This document shows, in pieces, positions 36,323 through 43,819 of a stretch of DNA of 64,000 nt (positions are counted from its first letter, which is position 1; every line of letters begins with the position of its first letter). This DNA comes from Thermomonas sp. HDW16 (GTDB taxonomy: Bacteria > Pseudomonadota > Gammaproteobacteria > Xanthomonadales > Xanthomonadaceae), in contig NZ_CP049872.1 in NCBI RefSeq assembly GCF_011302915.1, forward strand, positions 1,240,001 through 1,304,000. Reading direction: 5' to 3'. The notes under the pieces were generated by a model. It searched no databases. It was not told where the DNA came from and saw only the letters and a list, made by a program, of their open reading frames with translations. A program made the translations under genes and the position numbers.

Positions 36323-36392
36323 AGTATTCGGCCGTGCCCGCTCGGACGCCCTGATTCAGATCAAGTCGCCACTGCGGCGGACACCCTAGACT
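36323..36392. promoter_or_regulatory. Single FNR box serving two divergent promoters
   Basis: CTGATtcagATCAA (36351-36364, one mismatch) lies between two divergent small genes. A -10 sits at the same -41.5 spacing on each side: AATACT on the minus strand (36323-36328, start near 36316) and TAGACT on the plus strand (36387-36392, start near 36399). Confidence 0.75.
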
Positions 36393-36421
36393 GCGCTTCT
36401 TTCCTGCAATTCGCCCCGCCC

Positions 36422-36826
36422 ATGGATCACTTCGACGATCTGCTTGCCGCTGCCCGCAACCAACCCCAACCGCAGCGCCTGTTGCTGGTATTCGCCCGCG
36501 CCGAGTGCCCACCGGATGCCACGCCGGATGAGCGTGCGGCATTCGCGCGTGGCGACGGCGGCGCGCTGGCACCAGCAGTGTGCGTGGACAAGTTGCCCGA
36601 GGAGGTCGCCTCGTTCGATGCCTTGCTGGCGGAGTCACAGGCGGCCACGCCCGACTGGCGGATCCTGTTCGTGGCAGCGATGGACGGGCGCGGCGGTTTC
36701 GCGCCGAATACCGACGAAGCGGTGCAGCCGCTGCGGATGATGGTGGAGCAGATCAAGGGCGGGCGCATCGCCAGTTTCCTCGCGGTGGATCGCGATGGCC
36801 GGCTGGTGTCGGTGGCGCGGGGCTGA
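36422..36826 (+). CDS. Conserved hypothetical protein (often named 'ribonucleotide reductase subunit alpha')
   Basis: A 134-residue soluble protein: MDHFDDLLAAARNQPQPQRLLLVFARAE, then GGALAPAVCVDKLPEEVASFDALL, WRILFVAAMDGRGGFAPNTDEA and VEQIKGGRIASFLAVDRDGRLV. From memory it resembles a family misnamed ribonucleotide reductase subunit alpha; it has none of the NrdA motifs and is far too short, so that name should not be trusted. It is under a well-formed FNR-type promoter shared with the CCGGCG-tail gene, so it probably serves low-oxygen growth. Confidence 0.75.
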   Translation: MDHFDDLLAAARNQPQPQRLLLVFARAECPPDATPDERAAFARGDGGALAPAVCVDKLPEEVASFDALLAESQAATPDWRILFVAAMDGRGGFAPNTDEAVQPLRMMVEQIKGGRIASFLAVDRDGRLVSVARG

Positions 36827-36885
36827 GCCAACTCGGCGAAAGCGCGGGTTACCCTGCAGTCGCAACCGCCGGGCGCGAGCGATCC

Positions 36886-37692
36886 ATGTCCAGATCTGCA
36901 CACTCCGAACTCGAACCGATGATCGATCTGCGCGGATCAGGCGTCAGCCTGACCCCGGCGCGGGCGCGCTTGCTGCAGGCGATACACGGCCATGGCTCGA
37001 TCAGCGCCGCCGCGCGCGCGGTCGGCATGAGCTACAAGGGCGCCTGGGATGCGGTGGCGGCGCTCAACAAGCTGGTCGGCGAACCGCTGGTGACGACGGA
37101 AACCGGCGGCAGCGGCGGCGGCGGCGCGCGCCTGACCCCGATGGGCCAGCGCGTGCTGGCCTTCCACGGTGCGCTGACGGCGTTGCAGCAAAGGCTGCTG
37201 GCGAACAGTGCGGACGCCGGCGATGGCGATCTCGAACACATGCTCAGGAGGCTCGACAATCTCATGCTCAAGACCAGCGCACGCAATCAGTACGAAGGCA
37301 CGGTGCAGTCGATCCAGCGCGGTGCGGTGAACAGCGAAGTGATCCTGGCGCTCGACGGCGGCGAACGGCTGGTGGCGATCGTCACCAACGGCAGCGTGGA
37401 CGAACTCGGCCTGGCTGAAGGCAGCAGCGCGATCGCGCTGGTCAAGGCTTCGTTCGTGCTCTTGGCAGAGGCCGACGGCCTGCGTACCAGCGCGCGTAAC
37501 GCGCTGGCGGGTACGGTGAGCGCCTGCCGCGAAGGTGCAGTGAATGCCGAAGTGGAACTGGCGCTGGCCGCCGGCAAGCGGCTGGTGGCTACGGTTACCA
37601 ACGAAAGCCTGCGCGAGCTGGACATCCAAGTAGGCAAGCCTCTGCTGGCGCTGGTCAAGGCTTCGCACGTGATCCTGGCTGTCGCGGTGTAA
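36886..37692 (+). CDS. modE: Molybdate-responsive transcriptional regulator ModE
   Basis: A 268-residue regulator with an N-terminal LysR-like winged helix (LTPARARLLQAIHGHGSISAAARAVGMSYKGAWDAVAALN) and two C-terminal MOP (molybdate-binding) domains, beginning TSARNQYEGTVQSI and TSARNALAGTVSAC. Full-length di-MOP architecture as in E. coli ModE, so it should dimerise and bind DNA when loaded with molybdate. The only strong ModE box in this window lies 3.5 kb away in front of the small molybdoprotein and TonB-receptor genes. It is convergent with the TonB receptor. Confidence 0.94.
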   Translation: MSRSAHSELEPMIDLRGSGVSLTPARARLLQAIHGHGSISAAARAVGMSYKGAWDAVAALNKLVGEPLVTTETGGSGGGGARLTPMGQRVLAFHGALTALQQRLLANSADAGDGDLEHMLRRLDNLMLKTSARNQYEGTVQSIQRGAVNSEVILALDGGERLVAIVTNGSVDELGLAEGSSAIALVKASFVLLAEADGLRTSARNALAGTVSACREGAVNAEVELALAAGKRLVATVTNESLRELDIQVGKPLLALVKASHVILAVAV

Positions 37693-37713
37693 GCGAGAAC
37701 GGCGTGCATCGGA

Positions 37714-39777
37714 TCAGAACCGATAGATGACATTGGCGAACCAGCTGCGCCCCGGCATCGGGAAGCCTTCGGACAGTTCGTACCAGCGGTCGCCCAGGTT
37801 GCGGCCGCCCACTTCGATCGCCAGTCCTGCGTGCGGCGTCCACACGCCCTTCAAGCCGATGCTGGCGTAGCCGTCCAACGGGATGAACGCGGAGCGCCCG
37901 GAGCCGGAATACGGGACGGTCCTGCCACGTTCCGCTTCCACGGTGGCGACCGCCTCCCACTGCGGCGATGGCGCCCAGCTGGCGTGCAGGAACAGCCGCT
38001 GGCGCGGGACGTGGGTGATCGGGATGGCGGGATTGCTGCGGTTGTCCGCATCCAGCCAGGTGTAGTTGCCGCCGAGTTGCACGCGTTCGCCGATGCGCTG
38101 CTGCAGCGCCAGCTCCACGCCGCGATGGCGCGCCTCACCGATGTTCTGCGCCTGGTCGCAAAGCATGCCGCCGCATGCGGTCGAGGCGACCTGCGTGTCC
38201 TGGATCATTTCGTCGATGCTGCTGCGGAACAGCGTGGCTTCCACGCGCGCGCCGGTCCATGCCTGCCCACGCCAACCCAGTTCGAGATGACGGGCGGTTT
38301 CCGGTTTCAGGTTCGGGTTGGGCAGGGCACGGCCCATGCGCGCGGAGTAGCGATCCTTGATGGTCGGGAAGCGGGTCTTGCGGGAGATGCCCGCGAACAG
38401 CTGCCCGTCTTCGCCGACATCGCGGGTCAGTTCGGCCAGTGCGTTGTTGGCGCTGGTGGAACCGGTGGGCCAGAAATACACCTCGCGCGCCTTGCGTTGT
38501 TCGTGGCTGGCGCCCAATCGCAGACGGTAGCGGTCGTTCAGGGTGATGCCGTCCTCCAGCGCGATGGAGGTGGTGACATCGCGATAGCGCTTGTCCGGCG
38601 AGCGCGGATTGCGATCTTCGTGGCGGTCTTCCTTGTAGTGCAGGGCCAGGCGCAGGTCGTGGCGTTCGAACGTGTTGAACGCCAGCTCCGCACTGGCGCC
38701 GCGGGTGCGGTCTTCGTACACGCTGGGGAAGGACGTGCTGAGGATCGGCGTGCTGTAGCTGGCGTCGGTATAGGCGTCCAGACCGTTGCCGTAGCGATCT
38801 TCATAGAGGCGCAGCTTGAGCGCGCTGGTCGCGCCCAGACCGATGTTGCCGATGAAGTACAGGCTTTCCTTGTCCCAGTACGGCCAGCGCCAGTAGCGGA
38901 TGCCCTGGTTGGCGGTGCCGGTGTAGACCGGGTTGCCTTTCTCGCCATCCTGGCGCACATAGCCGATCGCGTATTCGTCGCGGTCGTTCGGCATCAGGCC
39001 GATCTTGATCGAGGCGCGGCGGTCGCTGCGGTCGGCGTTTTCGCGTTCGTCGCCGGTATCGGTGGGGACGCGTTTGTAGTCCTGGAAACCGTCGGGCAGT
39101 GGGAAGCTGTTGGCATCGCGCCAGGACAGGCCGGCCTGCAGATACCACATGCCCTTGCGCGCGCCGATGTTGGCGGCGGCCATGCGTTCGCCGCCGCTGC
39201 CGGCGCCGACCCGCAGATCGCCCTGGAACGGTTCGCTGGGCTTGCGGGTCACCAGGTTGATCGCGCCGCCCAGGGTGTTGGGCCCGTACAGCAGTGAGGC
39301 CGTGCCCTTGGCGACATGGATTTCGGCCAGGTCGAAGGTGGTGAAGCGGCCGAAGTCGATGTAGCCGTCATACGGCACGTACTGCGGGATGCCGTCCAGG
39401 AACACCGGCACCTGGCGCGGATCGAAGCCGCGCACGAACACCAGATCCTCGTTGCGTGCATTGCGCGACAGGTTGACGCCGGGCAGGACGGCGACCGCTT
39501 CGCCCACGGTCTCGCGGTTGAGTGCGTCGAGCTGTTCGCGGGTCAGCACGACCTCACCGTTGGGCGGCAGCTGGCTGCGCTTGCCGCGCACGACCACGCT
39601 GCCGAGTTCGAAGACGCTGTCGTCGTTGCGCTTGTCCCGACCAGTGGGTGGGTTGTCGCTGGCTGAGGCCGGGGCCGCCAGCGCAACGGCGAGCGCAAGC
39701 CCCAGACCATGGTGCAGCGGGGCGCGGTACCGGGAGCGAGGTGGATCTGGCAAGGCGATGGGGGAAAACGCAGGCAT
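37714..39777 (-). CDS. TonB-dependent outer-membrane receptor, candidate molybdenum-related
   Basis: A 687-residue TonB-dependent receptor with a signal peptide, an N-terminal plug (VVVRGKRSQLPPNGEVVLTREQLDALN, VLPGVNLSRNARNEDLVFVRGFDPRQVPVFLDG, GTASLLYGPNTLGGAINLVTRKP) and a barrel ending IYRF. ATG 39777 is chosen because AAGGA precedes it by five bases. It lies 80 bases after a small molybdopterin-domain gene and is probably co-transcribed from a promoter with a ModE box and an FNR box, between modE and modABC. This suggests uptake of molybdate or a molybdenum chelate across the outer membrane; a siderophore receptor is the alternative. Confidence 0.88.
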   Translation of the reverse strand: MPAFSPIALPDPPRSRYRAPLHHGLGLALAVALAAPASASDNPPTGRDKRNDDSVFELGSVVVRGKRSQLPPNGEVVLTREQLDALNRETVGEAVAVLPGVNLSRNARNEDLVFVRGFDPRQVPVFLDGIPQYVPYDGYIDFGRFTTFDLAEIHVAKGTASLLYGPNTLGGAINLVTRKPSEPFQGDLRVGAGSGGERMAAANIGARKGMWYLQAGLSWRDANSFPLPDGFQDYKRVPTDTGDERENADRSDRRASIKIGLMPNDRDEYAIGYVRQDGEKGNPVYTGTANQGIRYWRWPYWDKESLYFIGNIGLGATSALKLRLYEDRYGNGLDAYTDASYSTPILSTSFPSVYEDRTRGASAELAFNTFERHDLRLALHYKEDRHEDRNPRSPDKRYRDVTTSIALEDGITLNDRYRLRLGASHEQRKAREVYFWPTGSTSANNALAELTRDVGEDGQLFAGISRKTRFPTIKDRYSARMGRALPNPNLKPETARHLELGWRGQAWTGARVEATLFRSSIDEMIQDTQVASTACGGMLCDQAQNIGEARHRGVELALQQRIGERVQLGGNYTWLDADNRSNPAIPITHVPRQRLFLHASWAPSPQWEAVATVEAERGRTVPYSGSGRSAFIPLDGYASIGLKGVWTPHAGLAIEVGGRNLGDRWYELSEGFPMPGRSWFANVIYRF

Positions 39778-39857
39778 TGGTGTTCCTTGCAGGCACGCGC
39801 GATTCACGCGCGCCGGGGTGGTGAAATGGTCTGGACGGCGGAGCGTGACTGCGGGCG

Positions 39858-40385
39858 CTACTTCATCCGCACGATTTCGATTTCGCTGAGCTGGCGCACG
39901 TGGCGCGGGCCGGTCTTGATGTCCTTGCCGGAGATCAGCAACAGCTGGCCTTCGCGCGGTGTCAGTGCGGCGCCGTCTTTTTCCCAGGCCACCAGCACCT
40001 CATCGCCGATCGGCGTGTTGTACAGCTCGTTCCAGGAGAAGGTGACCAGGTAGCCGTCGGTGGCGCGAGCCACCACCACCATCCGCCGTGCGTCCTTGTG
40101 GCCTTCCAGGGCAAGGCCGGTGGCGTCGATGACCTCGCGCAGGCGCACGCCGCGGTAGTTGTCCGCCTTGCCGACGGTGGCGCCGGAGGCGCAGACCACG
40201 TCCACCGGCCCGCTGTCGCGGCCCGCCAGTTGCTTGATGGCAGCCAGGTCGAACTCGCGTGGTGCGGTGACGGCGCCGCTGACGCGGACGGCGTGGCTGG
40301 GCGTGCCGACGTCGGCATGATCGGACTGCGCCAGGCCGATGGCCGGCAACAGCAACAGGGCAAGCAGAAGGGAGCGGGATTTCAT
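39858..40385 (-). CDS. Small secreted molybdopterin-dependent oxidoreductase-domain protein
   Basis: A 175-residue protein with a signal peptide (cleavage after GLAQ near residue 20) and a truncated sulfite-oxidase-type molybdopterin domain: VRVSGAVTAPREFDLAAIKQL, VDVVCASGAT with Cys65 in the place of the molybdenum-ligand Cys, and DNYRGVRLREVIDATGL. It is much shorter than sulfite oxidase or MsrP, so it may bind cofactor weakly, act as a scavenger, or be degenerate in function. It is the first gene downstream of a dual ModE/FNR promoter and precedes the TonB receptor. Confidence 0.82.
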   Translation of the reverse strand: MKSRSLLLALLLLPAIGLAQSDHADVGTPSHAVRVSGAVTAPREFDLAAIKQLAGRDSGPVDVVCASGATVGKADNYRGVRLREVIDATGLALEGHKDARRMVVVARATDGYLVTFSWNELYNTPIGDEVLVAWEKDGAALTPREGQLLLISGKDIKTGPRHVRQLSEIEIVRMK

Positions 40386-40396
40386 CGGGGTCGCCT

Positions 40397-40422
40397 TCGA
40401 TATATAGAAATGTATATAGCGA
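40397..40422 (-). promoter_or_regulatory. modE: ModE operator
   Basis: Minus-strand TCGCTATATA-N6-TATATATCGA: two TATATA half sites six bases apart flanked by TCG/CGA, almost identical to the E. coli ModE box (TCGCTATATA-N6/7-TATATAACGA). It covers the predicted transcription start near 40416, as expected for a repressor site, and lies 12 bases before the molybdoprotein ATG. Confidence 0.88.
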
Positions 40423-40464
40423 AGCATACGCGCCTGCGTGCGTGGCGGATCTGATCTGGATCAA
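40423..40464 (-). promoter_or_regulatory. FNR-dependent promoter overlapping the ModE operator
   Basis: CTGATctggATCAA (40451-40464, one mismatch) is centred 41.5 bases from a start near 40416, and TATGCT (40423-40428, minus strand) is the -10. A weaker half-match TTGACcgggATCAG is at 40536-40549. The promoter should fire at low oxygen and be blocked by ModE-molybdate. Confidence 0.75.
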
Positions 40465-40560
40465 TCCGCTGTCCGATGTCCGTCCCGGTTGCGCCAGGCC
40501 TGCAGCAGTTGCCGCAGACGACAGCGGTTCTGCGCTTGACCGGGATCAGCTGCGCTGCGA

Positions 40561-41634
40561 TCAGACCAGCAGCGCCACCGCCTTGATCTGTGCCCACAGT
40601 GGCATGCCCGGCTGCAGGTCCAGGCGTTCGACCGAGCGATGCGAGATCCGCGCCAGCAGCGGTGCGCCGGAGGCATCCAGCCGCGCCTGCACCTGTCCGC
40701 CGGGCAGGTCGGCCAGCGTGGTGAGGGTGGCCGGCAGCAGGTTGAGCAGGCTGGAATCGTCGTGGCGCTGCAGGGCCAGGCTGACGTCGCGCGCCTGGAT
40801 GCGCACGCGCAGTTGCGTGCCCGCCGGATGCGCGGGGCCGTGCGCGTGCAGCGGACCAGCCTGGGTGCGCAATGTCAGCAGTCCGTGCGCATCGCGGCTT
40901 TCCACCTGCGCTTCCAGCACCACGCTGGCGTCATCGCGCAGGGCCAGCGGCAGGTCGTCGCGGTTGAGGACGTCCAGCGCCGGGCCGGAGGCAGCCACCT
41001 TGCCGTCCTCCAGCAGCACCAGGTGATCCGCCAGTCGCGCCACTTCCTCCACCGCGTGGGTCACGTACAGCAGCGGGATGCCGGCATCGCACCGCACCGC
41101 TTCCAGATACGGGAGGATCTCGGCGCGGCGTTCGGCATCCAGCGCGCTCAGCGGTTCGTCGAGCAGCAGCCAGCGTGGCCGGCAGACCAGGGCACGTGCC
41201 AGCGCGGCACGCTGGCGTTCGCCGCCGGAAAGCGTGTCCGGCCGTCGCGACAGCAGAGGCGCCAACGCCAGTCGTTCGATCCAGCGATCCAGCACATCGG
41301 CCGTCGCGCCGGCGCGGCGCCAGCCGTAGCGCAGGTTGTCCAGCACCGACAGATGCGGCAGCAGGGCGGCATGCTGGAACACCACGCCTACTTCGCGCCG
41401 ATGCGCCGGCAAACGGGTGTGTGCGTCCTGCCACGTCGCGCCGGCGACTCGCACGGTGCCGGTCGCGGCGGGTTCCAACCCGGCGATGGCGCGCAGCAGG
41501 GTGCTCTTGCCGCTGCCGGACGGGCCGAATACGGCGGTGGTGCCACGACCAGGCAGGGTCAGGTCAACATCCAGCCGGAAGTCCGCGCGCGGCAGCTGCA
41601 GGCGAATGCGGAGTTCGTCGGCGACCTCAGACAT
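40561..41634 (-). CDS. modC: Molybdate ABC transporter ATP-binding protein
   Basis: A 357-residue ABC ATPase with Walker A FGPSGSGKSTLL, Q-loop VFQHAALLPHLSVLDNL, signature LSGGERQRAALARAL, Walker B WLLLDEP and a C-terminal MOP domain (RISHRSVERLDLQPGMPLWAQIKAVALLV), which is specific to ModC. It energises the ModB permease. The start overlaps the modB stop by eight bases; it ends 175 bases before the ModE-controlled gene. Confidence 0.95.
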   Translation of the reverse strand: MSEVADELRIRLQLPRADFRLDVDLTLPGRGTTAVFGPSGSGKSTLLRAIAGLEPAATGTVRVAGATWQDAHTRLPAHRREVGVVFQHAALLPHLSVLDNLRYGWRRAGATADVLDRWIERLALAPLLSRRPDTLSGGERQRAALARALVCRPRWLLLDEPLSALDAERRAEILPYLEAVRCDAGIPLLYVTHAVEEVARLADHLVLLEDGKVAASGPALDVLNRDDLPLALRDDASVVLEAQVESRDAHGLLTLRTQAGPLHAHGPAHPAGTQLRVRIQARDVSLALQRHDDSSLLNLLPATLTTLADLPGGQVQARLDASGAPLLARISHRSVERLDLQPGMPLWAQIKAVALLV

Positions 41635-42319
41635 CCGCCACCGCCGTGCGCCGGCCCAGCCGCTGCATCAGCAACAGCAGGGCGAAGGAGAAGACCAGCA
41701 AGCCCGCGGCCAACAGGTGCGCGTCGCGATAGGCCATGGCTTCGACCTGGTCGTACAGCAGCACCGACAGCACCCGGGTTTCGCCTTCGATATTGCCGCC
41801 GACCATCAGCACCACGCCGAATTCGCCCACGGTGTGCGCGAAGCCGAGCAAGGCCGCGGTAGTCAGCGCCGGTCGCGATAGCGGCAGCACCACGCTGACG
41901 AAGCGATCCAGCGGCGAGGCACGCAACGTAGCGGCCGCATCCAGCACCGCCGGCGGAATGGCGGCGAAACCGGCCTGCAGCGGGTGCACCACGAACGGCA
42001 GCGAATACAGCAGCGAGGCCAGCAGCACACCCTTGAAGGTGAACGCCAGCGTGCCCAGTCCAAGCGCATTGGTCAGCTGGCCCAGCGGGCCGTCGGGTGC
42101 CAATCCGATCAGCAGGTAGAAGCCCAGCACGGTGGGCGGCAACACCATCGGCAGCGCCACTACCGCGCCCACCGGCATCCGCCAGGCGGAGCGCGTATGC
42201 GCCAGCCACCATGCCAGCGGCATGCCGACGATCAGCAGGATCACGGTGGTCAGGCTGGCCAGCTTCAGGGTGACCCAGACGGCGGCGATCCAGGCGGGAG
42301 CGGCGGGGTCGGGCAGCAT
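41627..42319 (-). CDS. modB: Molybdate ABC transporter permease
   Basis: A 230-residue inner-membrane permease with about six helices and the ABC-permease EAA loop (LDAAATLRASPLDRFVSVVLPLSRPAL). The QVEAMAYRDAHLLAAGLLVFSFALL tail is typical of ModB. ATG 42319 lies seven bases after modA; the frame continues upstream inside modA but that part has no membrane character. Works with ModA and ModC to import molybdate. Confidence 0.94.
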   Translation of the reverse strand: MLPDPAAPAWIAAVWVTLKLASLTTVILLIVGMPLAWWLAHTRSAWRMPVGAVVALPMVLPPTVLGFYLLIGLAPDGPLGQLTNALGLGTLAFTFKGVLLASLLYSLPFVVHPLQAGFAAIPPAVLDAAATLRASPLDRFVSVVLPLSRPALTTAALLGFAHTVGEFGVVLMVGGNIEGETRVLSVLLYDQVEAMAYRDAHLLAAGLLVFSFALLLLMQRLGRRTAVADV

Positions 42320-42326
42320 CGCGCGG

Positions 42327-43094
42327 TCAGTCGTAGCCGAAGGCGCGGATTTTCTTCTGCGCGGCGGGGCTGCGCAGGTACAGCAGGAAGCCGCGCGCGG
42401 CGGCATTGCTGCGGCCGCGTTCCAGCAGCACCGCACTCTGCACGATCGGCGCATGCCACGCAGCCGGCACGTCCCAGCCGGAGCCCGGCGTGGTCTTGCG
42501 CGCCACCTGCACCAGCGAGCGCGGCAGCAGGCCCAGCGGCGCCGCGCCACTGGCCACGAACTGCGCGGCCTGGCCGACGTTTTCGCCCATCACCAGGCGT
42601 GGCTTGAGTTCGTCCCAGCGCCGCACGTGGATCAATGCTTCGCGCGCGGCCTCGCCGTAGGGGGCCAGCTCCGGATTGGCGATGGACAGGCGGGTGATCG
42701 TTCCCTTGCGCAGCAGCGCCTCGCCGTCCTTGACCAGTGCCGGATCGCGGCTCCAGAGCACTAGCCGGCCGGTAGCGTAGTCGTGCAGGGTGTCGGCGTC
42801 GGCCAAGCCTTCGGCGACCAGCTTGCGCGGCGTGTCGGCATCGGCGGACAGCATCGCGTCGAACGGGGCGCCGTTGCGGATCTGCGCGTAAAGCTTGCCT
42901 GTGGACGCGGCGCTGATCTCGATCCGGTGCCCGCTCTGCCGCGCATAGTCGTTGGCGAGCTGGCGGGCGGCGTCGGCGAAGTTCGATGCCACCGCCACCC
43001 GCGCCTGCACTTGCGGTTTCTTCTGCGCGCAAGCGATGCCCGGCAGCAGGCCCGCGAGCAGCGCGATGGTCGCCAACAACGGCTTGTACGTCAT
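42327..43094 (-). CDS. modA: Periplasmic molybdate-binding protein
   Basis: A 255-residue substrate-binding protein with a signal peptide ending near GIACAQ (residue 24), then VAVASNFADAARQLANDYARQSGHRIEISAASTGKLYAQI and PFDAMLSADADTPRKLVAEGL, the molybdate-binding segments of ModA. It is the first mod gene, 70 bases after the carbonic anhydrase gene; the spacer holds a strong hairpin. No ModE box precedes it, so the transporter is probably read from the narK side or a weak local promoter. Confidence 0.95.
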   Translation of the reverse strand: MTYKPLLATIALLAGLLPGIACAQKKPQVQARVAVASNFADAARQLANDYARQSGHRIEISAASTGKLYAQIRNGAPFDAMLSADADTPRKLVAEGLADADTLHDYATGRLVLWSRDPALVKDGEALLRKGTITRLSIANPELAPYGEAAREALIHVRRWDELKPRLVMGENVGQAAQFVASGAAPLGLLPRSLVQVARKTTPGSGWDVPAAWHAPIVQSAVLLERGRSNAAARGFLLYLRSPAAQKKIRAFGYD

Positions 43095-43145
43095 GCGGAA
43101 ATCATTCGTGGTTCGGCTTCGTCGAGTCTAGCCCATGTGCCGGGT

Positions 43146-43164
43146 GCGCCCGGTAACCGGGCGC
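43146..43164 (-). other. Perfect inverted repeat between carbonic anhydrase and modA genes
   Basis: GCGCCCGGT-A-ACCGGGCGC, a 9-bp palindrome directly after the carbonic anhydrase stop. In RNA about seven pairs with a five-base loop can form. No T-run follows, so it may trim expression or stabilise RNA rather than terminate. Confidence 0.4.
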
Positions 43165-43812
43165 TTACGATGCCGCCGGCCAGAGCACCGGTTCGCTGGC
43201 GAAGAAATCCACCGCGCCGCTGCCCAGGTCGTAGTCCGCGCCGACGATGCGCAGGCCGCCCTGCAGCTCGGCATAACGCAAGTAGTCCGATTGCGCGCGC
43301 AGGTTGCGGATCGTCGCTTCGACATTGGCGCGGATCGCGCGTGGCATGCAACTGTTCGAATCGCCGCCGCAATCGGCCAGCGTCGGCTGCACGCCGGGCG
43401 CGATGCGATCGACGATCGCGCGCAGCGCCGGGCTGGTGTCGGCCGGTGCCTGCAGGTGGGTGAGGGTGGCGCGTACCGCACCGCAGTTGGAATGGCCCAG
43501 CACCACCACCAGCCGGGTCTGGAACTGCTCCACCGCGAATTCGATGCTGCCCACCTGCGACGGCGCGGCGATGTTGCCGGCCACGCGGATCACGAACAGG
43601 TCGCCCAAGCCCTGGTCGAATACGAACTCCGCGGGCGCGCGCGAATCCGAACAACCCAGCACCACCGCGAACGGCCGCTGCGCGCGTGCGTGATCCTCGC
43701 GGCGGGCATGGCTGAGCAGCGCCTCCAGGCTGATCACGTGATCGACGAAACGGCGGTTGCCCTCGCGCAGCCGCGCCAGCGCCTGTTCCGCATCCAGTTG
43801 CGGTCCCTGCAT
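43165..43812 (-). CDS. Beta-class carbonic anhydrase
   Basis: Interconverts CO2 and bicarbonate. The 215-residue product has the zinc ligands Cys54, Asp56 (CSDSR dyad with Arg58), His107 and Cys110 (GHSNCGAV), the beta-carbonic-anhydrase set. It begins eight bases after narK1 and reads toward modA, so it is embedded in the nitrate-transport/molybdate operon. A cytoplasmic enzyme; supplying bicarbonate or balancing pH during nitrate-proton symport is conceivable. Confidence 0.93.
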   Translation of the reverse strand: MQGPQLDAEQALARLREGNRRFVDHVISLEALLSHARREDHARAQRPFAVVLGCSDSRAPAEFVFDQGLGDLFVIRVAGNIAAPSQVGSIEFAVEQFQTRLVVVLGHSNCGAVRATLTHLQAPADTSPALRAIVDRIAPGVQPTLADCGGDSNSCMPRAIRANVEATIRNLRAQSDYLRYAELQGGLRIVGADYDLGSGAVDFFASEPVLWPAAS

Positions 43813-43819
43813 CGTCGCT

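Noticed and set aside
36422..36826. Ribonucleotide reductase subunit alpha.
   Set aside because: The 134-residue protein lacks all NrdA features; the name circulates as a mis-annotation.
40536..40549. TTGACcgggATCAG as a second FNR box of the molybdoprotein promoter.
   Set aside because: Two mismatches and too far upstream (about -126) to be needed; kept only as a note.
43095..43164. A ModE box in front of modABC.
   Set aside because: No TATATA half sites; the spacer contains only a GC-rich palindrome.
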